Shown here in pieces: positions 7,828 to 12,793 of a stretch of 12,793 nt of DNA. Under the pieces are notes generated by a model. The model was not told the origin of the DNA and searched no databases. It saw nothing but the letters and a program-made list of their open reading frames with translations. The stretch lies in NCBI GenBank assembly GCA_011773795.1, contig WVWW01000279.1, forward strand, positions 12,604 to 25,396. Reading direction: 5' to 3'. The position numbers and the translations under genes are program-made. Every line of letters starts with the position of its first letter. The first letter of the stretch is position 1. The DNA is from Acidobacteriota bacterium. GTDB lineage: Bacteria; Acidobacteriota; Polarisedimenticolia; Polarisedimenticolales; Polarisedimenticolaceae.

Positions 7828-7843
7828 TGCAGGGGCCGTGCCA
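7828..7843 (-). promoter_or_regulatory. Predicted sigma-54 (-24/-12) promoter of the 136-aa/MutS-like/268-aa operon
   Basis: The minus strand reads TGGCACGGCCCCTGCA. Compared with the sigma-54 consensus TGGCACG-N4-TTGCW, only the first T of TTGC differs. The GG (7842-7841) and GC (7830-7829) are separated by exactly 10 nt. The expected transcription start is near 7817, leaving a leader of about 80 nt to the ATG at 7737. The site lies in the gap after the response-regulator stop, so the operon may also receive read-through from the kinase/regulator transcript. Confidence 0.65.
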
Positions 7844-7857
7844 TCCCCCGAGGGGGA
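7844..7857. repeat. Short G/C hairpin (TCCCCC/GGGGGA)
   Basis: Inverted arms TCCCCC and GGGGGA are separated by 2 nt, which in RNA would form a 5-bp stem closed by a CGAG loop. It abuts the predicted sigma-54 -24 element on its upstream side. There is no T-run on either strand, so a classical Rho-independent terminator for the response-regulator transcript is not supported. It may simply be part of the regulatory region. Confidence 0.35.
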
Positions 7858-7886
7858 CTTTCGTCGGTCGTTGCGGGTCGGCTTCA

Positions 7887-7898
7887 CCCCATATGGGG
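7887..7898. promoter_or_regulatory. 12-bp perfect palindrome, candidate upstream activator site
   Basis: CCCCATATGGGG is a perfect palindrome 23 bp beyond the response-regulator stop. Its centre is about 63 bp upstream of the -12 GC of the predicted sigma-54 promoter at 7828-7843, i.e. near -75. That is a plausible position for an enhancer-binding-protein site. An equivalent spacing is seen for the inverted repeat upstream of the kinase operon, but the two sequences are unlike each other. A weak transcription-stop role for the upstream operon is the alternative. Confidence 0.4.
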
Positions 7899-7921
7899 CA
7901 GAACGGCTCTATTTGGGCGGA

Positions 7922-9337
7922 TCAACCGGTCCATTCACCCGCTCGACCGCCGAATTCCTCGCGATCGAAGCCGTACTTGCGGATCCGGTACTGCAGGGTC
8001 TTGTAGGAGACGCCGAGAAGCCGGGCCGCGGGCCCAAGGGCCCCCCGTGTCCGCTCCAGAGCTTGCCGGATCAAGTGTTTTTCCAATTCGGCCATCTCGA
8101 CACCCCCCGGCGGCAGCTCGAACAGCTCGGCCGACGCGGCGCCGGAGCGCCGCCCCGGCTGGAGGTTCGTCGGGACGTCGGCCATCGTCAGCCGTTCCGC
8201 CTGGGCCAGGACGACCATGCGCTCGATGCAGTTCTCCAGCTCGCGCACGTTGCCGGGCCAGGGGTAGCCGCTCAGGAGGTCCAGGACCTCGGGTGCCATA
8301 TGCACCTGGCCGCGACCGAATTTCTCGGTGGCACCGGCGAGGAAGCGGTCGACGAGAAGCGGGATGTCCTCGGTGCGCTCGCGCAGCGGCGGCAGGTGGA
8401 TCGGCACCACGTTGAGCCGGTAGTACAGGTCCTCGCGGAACGTCTTCTCACGGATCGCCCGCTCGAGGTCGTCGCACGTGGCCGCCACGATCGACACGTC
8501 CACAGGGACCGTCTTGGTCGAGCCGAGCCGCTGGATCTCCTTCTCCTGGATCGCCCGCAGGATCTTGGCCTGCAGGTCCGTCCGCATCGCCGCGATCTCG
8601 TCGAGGAACAGCGTCCCGCCGTCGGCCTGCTCGAACTTGCCCGCGTGGTCGCGCTCGGCACCGGTGAACGCGCCCTTCTCGTGCCCGAAGAGCTCGCTCT
8701 CGAGCAGCGTCTCGGGGACCGCGGCGCAGTTCAGCGCCACGAACGGCCCCTCGGCGCGGCGGCTGTTCTGGTGGATCGCCCGGGCGACCAGCTCCTTGCC
8801 GGTCCCGGTCTCGCCGGTGACCAGCACCGGGACGTCGGTGGGCGCGACGCGCTCGATCAGCGAGAACACCTGCTGCATCGGCGCAGAATTGCCGACGATG
8901 TTGTTCAGACTGTAGCGATCGCGCAACGTGCCGTGGAGATCCGCGACCTCCGTCTCGAGCTGTTGCTGGCGCAACACCTTCTGCACGACGATCAGCAGCT
9001 CGTCTCGCTCGAACGGCTTGGTCAGGTAGTCCGCAGCGCCGCGCTTCATCGCCTCGACCGCGGTCGAGACCGAGCCGTAGGCGGTCATCAGCACGACGGG
9101 AAGATCGGGGTGTTCGCGGCGGGTCCGCTCGAGCAGCTCGAGGCCGTCGATCTTGGGCATCCGCTGGTCGGTCAGCATCAGGTCGTAGCGGCTCGCGTGG
9201 AGCAATTCCAGCGCCTCGCTTCCGTCCCGTGCGGCGTCGACCTCGTAGCCGGCGCGTCCCAGCAGGCTGGCCAGCATCAAACGCTGCGGCTCCTCGTCGT
9301 CGACGATCAACAGGCGTGCTTTTGTCGCCGGGCTCAT
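7922..9337 (-). CDS. NtrC-family sigma-54-dependent response regulator
   Basis: This 471-aa protein has the three standard domains. Residues about 7-122 are a receiver domain with acidic residues D13 and D14, phospho-acceptor D57 (LTDQRMP), T85 and K107. Residues about 145-375 are the AAA+ sigma-54 activator domain: Walker A GETGTGKE (175-182), the sigma-54-contacting GAFTGA loop (222-227), and Walker B GTLFLDE (241-247). A FREDLYYRLNV segment lies at 300-310. Residues about 415-455 are a Fis-type helix-turn-helix (GPAARLLGVSYKTLQYRIRKYG). All residues needed for phosphorylation, ATP hydrolysis and sigma-54 contact are present. Its ATG overlaps the kinase stop (ATGA at 9334-9337), with GGAG 8 nt upstream, so the pair is translationally coupled. 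The genes it controls cannot be named from homology; the local sigma-54-type sites suggest autoregulation and control of the neighbouring MutS-like operon. Confidence 0.95.
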   Translation of the reverse strand: MSPATKARLLIVDDEEPQRLMLASLLGRAGYEVDAARDGSEALELLHASRYDLMLTDQRMPKIDGLELLERTRREHPDLPVVLMTAYGSVSTAVEAMKRGAADYLTKPFERDELLIVVQKVLRQQQLETEVADLHGTLRDRYSLNNIVGNSAPMQQVFSLIERVAPTDVPVLVTGETGTGKELVARAIHQNSRRAEGPFVALNCAAVPETLLESELFGHEKGAFTGAERDHAGKFEQADGGTLFLDEIAAMRTDLQAKILRAIQEKEIQRLGSTKTVPVDVSIVAATCDDLERAIREKTFREDLYYRLNVVPIHLPPLRERTEDIPLLVDRFLAGATEKFGRGQVHMAPEVLDLLSGYPWPGNVRELENCIERMVVLAQAERLTMADVPTNLQPGRRSGAASAELFELPPGGVEMAELEKHLIRQALERTRGALGPAARLLGVSYKTLQYRIRKYGFDREEFGGRAGEWTG

Positions 9338-11028
9338 GATTCCTGCTCCGTCGAGCTGTCGTCATTCTCTTCTTTGACCGGAAAGATCAACCGGACGCGG
9401 GTGCCCTCGCCTTCGGTGCTGTCCAGCGTGACGCGGCCGTCGTGGTCCTCGACCACACACTGGTGCACCATCACGAGGCCCAGACCGCTGCCTCCTTCAG
9501 TCGTGGAATAGCCGAAATCGAAGACTTTTTCCTGCCGGTCGGCCGGGATCCCACGACCGGTGTCCGCAACCTGCAGCACCACTTCGCCATTGTTGCGGCG
9601 CAACGAGATGTCAAGCTTCCCGCCCTCGGGCATCGCCTCGCAGCTATTGAGAACGAGGTTCAGCAAGGACGATCGGATCGCCTCCGCGTCGACACGGAGC
9701 TCGGGAACGTCCTCGAGATCGAGCGACAGCTCGATCCCACGCCACTGCGCCTCCTTGCGGAACAACCGTTCGGTCTCCTCGACCAGCGCGCGCAGGTCGA
9801 CGGACCTCCGTTCGCGGTTGTCTCCGTTGGCGAAACGCAGGAAGTTGACGACGAGTTGGTCCAGGCGGCGGATCTCGCCGCGGATCAAGGTCACGGCGCG
9901 ATCGAACTCGGCCGCGCGCTCGGGCTCTTCGGGACGCCCGGTATCGTCGAGGTGCGACAACGTCAGGCCGATCGAGTGCAACGGATTGCGCACGTCGTGC
10001 GCCACACCGGCGGCGAGCCGCCCGAGCGCCGAGAGCTTGTCGCGGCGCACCATCTCGCGCGCCCGGTCGCGGTTCGCGCGCATTTTTCGCGCCATCTCGT
10101 TGAACGCCAGCCCCAGGCGCGCCATCTCGTCCTTCCCGCGGACCTCGACTTCGGCGTCCAGATCACCGTCGGAGATCTCGCGCAGCGCCGCATCGAGCCG
10201 TCGCGTCGGTCGCGTGAAACGGGCGGCAGCACCGGCGGAAAGCACCATGCCGACGAGAAACACGCCCAGGAACAGGAAGATCGACTGACGCCGTACGCGA
10301 TCGAAAAGACTCTCGTAGTCCTGCACCGAGATCGGCAACTGGATCTCGGAATCCGTCGCGGTAACCGGCTCGTCGGCAGCGGCCCGGTTGACGAGCCGGA
10401 TGTCGTCGGATTCCCACTGACCCTTGACGACATCCGGGTCCGTCGCGAGCGGGTCCTGTTTGAACGTCGGTATGGTCAGCGTCATCTCCTCGCCGTCGGT
10501 GCTGGCGTGGATCTCCTCGACGCGGACGAAGACCTCGTTCAACTCGGCGCCGGACAGCTGGCGGTGGACCCTGACGCAATCCTGCACGCCGTTCTCCCCC
10601 TCGCTGCACTCGACCGACACGAACCGACCGAGCGCGCTGAAGCTGTACTTGGGCGGCTCCCCGGTACCGCTGCCGTCGGCGGTTTCCGGGACACCGAGTC
10701 GTCGACGGGCGACCTCCTCGATCAGCTTGCGGGTTTCTTCGGGATCGATGTCACCGACGATCCTCAACTCGGTCTGGTCCGCTCGGCCCGGTGCGGCGGG
10801 GGGCTCCGGCGCCCGGGCCAATCCGTCGGGCCGCTGCGTCTGGTTGACGTGGAAGAAGTTGCGGTCGTGCGTGGCATCCAGCGTGCCGAAGATCGCCTTG
10901 GCCGATTCCGACGCGATCTTCGCCGCCTCCACCATCACCTGTTCCTGAAAATAGTTGGCGATCAGGCCAAATGCTCCCAGGCACAGCAGCAACACCACGC
11001 TCATCACCGCTACGAGTCGTAACGTCAT
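9334..11028 (-). CDS. Membrane sensor histidine kinase with HAMP domain, partner of the NtrC-type regulator
   Basis: Residue numbers are from the ATG at 11028 (564 aa). A transmembrane helix at about 4-26 and another at about 248-269 flank a periplasmic sensor region of roughly 220 residues of no recognised family. This region includes Cys141 and Cys151, which could form a disulfide. HAMP follows at about 267-319. The dimerisation box is AGVAHDVRNP with phospho-acceptor His344. The ATP-binding domain has the N box (NLVLNSCEAM, N461), G1 DTGRGIP (489-495), an F box FDFGYSTT, and G2 GSGLGL (513-518). The protein is complete. The ATG at 11028 is preferred over the adjacent GTG at 11031, because AGGAG (11035-11039) is 6 nt from the ATG but only 3 from the GTG. 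It is divergent from the UspA gene and preceded by a sigma-54-type site. The signal sensed is unknown. Confidence 0.93.
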   Translation of the reverse strand: MTLRLVAVMSVVLLLCLGAFGLIANYFQEQVMVEAAKIASESAKAIFGTLDATHDRNFFHVNQTQRPDGLARAPEPPAAPGRADQTELRIVGDIDPEETRKLIEEVARRRLGVPETADGSGTGEPPKYSFSALGRFVSVECSEGENGVQDCVRVHRQLSGAELNEVFVRVEEIHASTDGEEMTLTIPTFKQDPLATDPDVVKGQWESDDIRLVNRAAADEPVTATDSEIQLPISVQDYESLFDRVRRQSIFLFLGVFLVGMVLSAGAAARFTRPTRRLDAALREISDGDLDAEVEVRGKDEMARLGLAFNEMARKMRANRDRAREMVRRDKLSALGRLAAGVAHDVRNPLHSIGLTLSHLDDTGRPEEPERAAEFDRAVTLIRGEIRRLDQLVVNFLRFANGDNRERRSVDLRALVEETERLFRKEAQWRGIELSLDLEDVPELRVDAEAIRSSLLNLVLNSCEAMPEGGKLDISLRRNNGEVVLQVADTGRGIPADRQEKVFDFGYSTTEGGSGLGLVMVHQCVVEDHDGRVTLDSTEGEGTRVRLIFPVKEENDDSSTEQES

Positions 11029-11078
11029 CACGCGCTCCTGCCGGGGGGTCCGGCTCGTTCTTTCCCGTGCTGGATACG

Positions 11079-11095
11079 AGCAAGAAGTGTACCAA
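11079..11095 (-). promoter_or_regulatory. Predicted sigma-54 (-24/-12) promoter of the kinase/regulator operon
   Basis: The minus strand reads TTGGTACACTTCTTGCT. Against the consensus YTGGCACG-N4-TTGCW it differs at two positions (C to T and G to A) and keeps the invariant GG (11093-11092) and GC (11081-11080) with exactly 10 nt between. The expected start is near 11068, giving a leader of about 40 nt to the ATG at 11028. The operon encodes a sigma-54 activator, which makes autoregulation plausible. Confidence 0.65.
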
Positions 11096-11127
11096 GAGCC
11101 CGGTACTCCGGTGCTAGCAGTCCTGGA

Positions 11128-11158
11128 AGCACTCGTAAAGCTTTTGCCTACGAGTGCT
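11128..11158. promoter_or_regulatory. Perfect 10-bp inverted repeat, candidate regulator-binding site in a divergent promoter region
   Basis: Arms AGCACTCGTA (11128-11137) and TACGAGTGCT (11149-11158) are perfect complements around an 11-nt, AT-richer spacer. The centre (11143) is 63 bp upstream of the -12 GC of the predicted sigma-54 promoter, near -75, a typical zone for activator sites. It is also about 100 bp upstream of the UspA start on the other strand. Related pieces recur nearby: GTGCTAG at 11111-11117 and 11154-11160, and TACGAG at 11075-11080. No T-run follows, and it lies outside any gene, so a terminator is less likely than an operator. Confidence 0.6.
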
Positions 11159-11198
11159 AGACCGCGGAGCCAGGCAGAGCGATGGCGGGCGGCTTACA

Positions 11199-11217
11199 GC
11201 GGCTTCCCGATAGCCGC
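11199..11217 (+). repeat. Small inverted repeat in the uspA-like leader
   Basis: GCGGCT (11199-11204) and AGCCGC (11212-11217) are complementary around a 7-nt loop, ending 14 nt before the AAGGAG ribosome site of the UspA-domain gene. It could form a leader hairpin in the mRNA. No promoter could be placed confidently in this leader. Confidence 0.3.
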
Positions 11218-11242
11218 GCTATCCTGACAACAAGGAGTTTCC

Positions 11243-11680
11243 ATGGCCAGCTACGAAACGATCCTCGTCACCACCGACCTGTCCGATGCGGCTGCGGTCG
11301 CACTCCATCACGGGGTCGAACTCGCAGAAAAACTCGGCAGCAAGCTAATCGTTGCTTTCGTGGTCGACGACCTGCCCCCGATGATAGCCGCCCACACCCG
11401 CGATCCCGAGGAGTTGTTGGAGCGGCACCGTAAGCACGCGTCACAGGAACTCGAGAAGCACCTGGCCGAGCATCTCGCAGGGCAAACCGTCGAGACCGTT
11501 ATCCGGCAGGGAGTCGCCCACAAGGAGATCGTCGCCCTGGCCCAGGAGCGCGGTGTTGACCTGATCGTGATGAGCATGCACGGCCACGGCTTCCTCGCCC
11601 ACGCGCTGGCCGGCAGCACCGCCGAGCGTGTGCTGCACCTCGCCCCATGTGGTGTGCTTGTGATCCCGCAACGATCGTGA
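11243..11680 (+). CDS. Universal stress protein (UspA domain)
   Basis: This 145-aa cytoplasmic protein is the usual length of a single-domain Usp. It opens with the typical YETILVTTDLSDAA strand, whose Asp (D12) normally contacts nucleotide. A GVDLIVMSMHGHG segment follows at 104-116, then GSTAERVLHLAPCGVLVIP at 124-142. In ATP-binding Usps the glycine motif is G-x2-G-x9-G(S/T). Here G114 and G124-S125 are kept, but the second glycine aligns with F117, though G116 is one position away. Nucleotide binding is therefore uncertain. AAGGAG at 11232-11237 lies 5 nt before the ATG, a strong ribosome site. It is divergent from the sensor kinase and shares its 200-bp regulatory region, which carries the inverted repeat at 11128-11158. 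Co-regulation with the two-component system is possible but not shown. Confidence 0.92.
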   Translation: MASYETILVTTDLSDAAAVALHHGVELAEKLGSKLIVAFVVDDLPPMIAAHTRDPEELLERHRKHASQELEKHLAEHLAGQTVETVIRQGVAHKEIVALAQERGVDLIVMSMHGHGFLAHALAGSTAERVLHLAPCGVLVIPQRS

Positions 11681-11700
11681 CCCGTACCGAGGCCTCACTA

Positions 11701-11720
11701 GACGGACGCGTGCATCCGTC
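11701..11720 (+). repeat. Hairpin between the UspA gene and the secretin-like gene
   Basis: GACGGA (11701-11706) and TCCGTC (11715-11720) are complementary around an 8-nt loop, 20 bp after the UspA-gene stop. No T-run follows, so it is at best a weak or factor-assisted terminator. A related piece, ATCCGTCC, recurs near 11744. The rest of the 93-bp gap shows no clear promoter. Confidence 0.35.
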
Positions 11721-11773
11721 CGTATCGAGAAGCATCCGGTTCGATCCGTCCAGTCCCTCAGGTGGAGGTGAAG

Positions 11774-12337
11774 ATGCACGCAACGAAACTGTGTCCGGTC
11801 CTTCTTGCAGTCGCCGTCCTGGCGCTGCCGGCGCTCGCCGGCGATGTCCCCGATTACAGCACCAACGTGTTGGTCACGTTCGAGGTCGGCACCATGGAAA
11901 ACGGCAAGGATGTTGTCCGCAAGACGTACGAGATGATCGTCAACGCCAACAACGAACCGGTCGAGATGTCGACCGGCGCGCGGATCCCGATCCCGACGAC
12001 GACGTTCAACACGTCGAACTCGGCCGGAAGCAATGTCGTGCCCGTCACGTCGTTCGCGTACCAGCATGTCGGCTTCTTGGCCAATATCCGGGCGGAATTC
12101 AACGAGGACGGCACGATCCGCCTGCGTGGCCGGATCGAGGACAGCTCCCTCACCGGCACCCCGGCGGCGGATGGGCGACCGTTCATCCAGTCCATGGATC
12201 AGCAGATCTCGGCGACACTGACCGACGGGAAGCCGCTGCGCATTAACCGTGTCGACGAGAGCGACACGCGCTCGTTCTTCATCCAGCTCCAGGCCGAACG
12301 ACTCGACGAGGCAGGCGAGCGCGTCGCCAAGAACTAG
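11774..12337 (+). CDS. Small exported protein with secretin C-terminal-like motifs
   Basis: This 187-aa protein starts at the ATG at 11774, because GGAGG (11764-11768) is 5 nt upstream; the in-frame GTG at 11762 precedes that site and is unlikely. Residues 1-22 are a clear signal peptide (basic N-region, AVAVLALPALA, cleavage after ALA). The segments STGARIPIPTTTF (66-78) and FAYQHVG (94-100), followed by a strand containing IRAEFNEDGTIRLRGRIED, resemble the G-x-RVPI ... YxxVG pattern in the C-terminal beta-domain of secretins (GspD/PilQ). A real secretin is several times longer, with N-domains and a full barrel; these are absent. It may be a stand-alone secretin-related domain or an independent beta-rich periplasmic family; I cannot decide. 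It ends tail-to-tail with the M28 peptidase gene, both stops falling within a shared CTAG. Confidence 0.75.
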   Translation: MHATKLCPVLLAVAVLALPALAGDVPDYSTNVLVTFEVGTMENGKDVVRKTYEMIVNANNEPVEMSTGARIPIPTTTFNTSNSAGSNVVPVTSFAYQHVGFLANIRAEFNEDGTIRLRGRIEDSSLTGTPAADGRPFIQSMDQQISATLTDGKPLRINRVDESDTRSFFIQLQAERLDEAGERVAKN

Positions 12338-12793
12338 TTCCGGCCGAAACGTTCTCCGAAGAAGTCACCGGCGTTCCAACGGGGCCGCTCCTCCGCGTTG
12401 GCGACGCCGGTGACCACGAGCAGGTTGACGCGGGCGAAGTCGGCGCCGGCCTCGAAGTCGAATCGCTGCTCCATGTCGTCGGCCGGCGTGTGGTAGACGT
12501 TGCGCATCCACTGATTGAACTGCTCCAGTCCGTCGATCTCACCGGCGTCGAACCCACTGAACAGGAAGACCGACGGAATTCCCTTCTTCACGAAGGGGTA
12601 CTGGTCGCTGCGAATGAACAACACCAGTTCGGGGAGCGGATCGGGGCTGACTCGGATCCCGAGCTCCTTCACCGCGCTTGCGACCGACCGCTCGAGCGAC
12701 GAATGCTCCGCGCCGAAGGCGACGACGTCGTTGAGTGGGTGGAGCATCAACACCATGTCGAGGTTGATGTTCGCGACGAGCTCGTCGATCGCG
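12334..12793 (-). CDS. M28-family zinc peptidase, C-terminal part (N-terminus beyond window)
   Basis: The frame is open from the window edge to a TAG at 12334-12336, giving 152 visible C-terminal residues. The segment ANINLDMV near the visible start matches the M28 (aminopeptidase Y/S) NxDM zinc-ligand region. YHTPADD further on supplies the last zinc-ligand His typical of the family (YHTPxD). Between them are a segment around a surface His-rich loop (AFGAEHSSLE) and RSDQYPFVKKGIPSVFLFSG, which is the usual SDHxPF-like region with Gln in place of the common His. The two-zinc site cannot be judged fully because the first His and Asp/Glu ligands lie outside the window. Family members are often exported aminopeptidases. 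It converges with the secretin-like gene, overlapping by 4 bp. Confidence 0.88.
   Translation of the reverse strand, partial: AIDELVANINLDMVLMLHPLNDVVAFGAEHSSLERSVASAVKELGIRVSPDPLPELVLFIRSDQYPFVKKGIPSVFLFSGFDAGEIDGLEQFNQWMRNVYHTPADDMEQRFDFEAGADFARVNLLVVTGVANAEERPRWNAGDFFGERFGRN

Noticed and set aside
7838..9511. A 557-residue plus-strand frame across the response regulator
   Set aside because: The minus strand encodes a complete receiver/AAA+/HTH protein here; the plus frame has no domain or ribosome site of note.
11171..11190. GG-N10-GC on the plus strand upstream of the UspA gene as a sigma-54 promoter
   Set aside because: Spacing fits, but at least four of the conserved flanking positions mismatch, which is expected by chance in G+C-rich DNA.
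1..12793. CRISPR array, tRNA, rRNA, insertion sequence or prophage genes
   Set aside because: No regularly spaced repeats, cloverleaf-like stretch, transposase, integrase or phage structural gene was seen on either strand.

Overview
This is a G+C-rich, densely coding bacterial chromosome segment with no rRNA, tRNA, CRISPR, phage or insertion-sequence signature. It holds ten protein genes, the first and last cut by the window edges. The mix of exported peptidases and CAP proteins, a sigma-54 two-component pair, a membrane-bound MutS relative and a small secretin-like exported protein suggests a diderm such as an Acidobacteriota member. That placement is an impression from gene content and composition, not a demonstrated assignment.

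Layout. (1) 1-1657, minus: an exported M49 (dipeptidyl-peptidase III-like) metallopeptidase, C-terminus off the window. (2) 1746-4664, plus: an aconitase/isopropylmalate-dehydratase-type hydro-lyase with the small (LeuD-like) domain placed before the large (LeuC-like) domain, followed 3 bp later and in the same frame by a secreted CAP-domain protein. (3) 4643-7737, minus: three closely spaced genes, a 136-aa membrane-anchored protein, a membrane-spanning MutS-family ATPase and a 268-aa exported protein of unknown function. (4) 7922-11028, minus: a sigma-54-dependent NtrC-type response regulator and its membrane histidine kinase, overlapping by ATGA. (5) 11243-12337, plus: a UspA-domain protein and a small exported protein with secretin-like motifs. 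(6) 12334-12793, minus: the C-terminal part of an M28 zinc peptidase.

The most interesting signal is regulatory. Two sites with the GG-N10-GC geometry and near-consensus sequence of sigma-54 (-24/-12) promoters lie on the minus strand. One is upstream of the histidine kinase/regulator operon (11079-11095), the other upstream of the MutS-like operon (7828-7843). Each has an inverted repeat centred about 63 bp upstream of its -12 GC: a perfect 10-bp-arm repeat at 11128-11158 and a perfect 12-bp palindrome at 7887-7898. Because the regulator is a sigma-54 activator, the simplest reading is an autoregulated two-component system that also drives the adjacent membrane-MutS operon. The two inverted repeats do not share sequence, so one regulator binding both is a hypothesis. 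The remaining genes look like exported or metabolic housekeeping and accessory functions with no visible link to this circuit.
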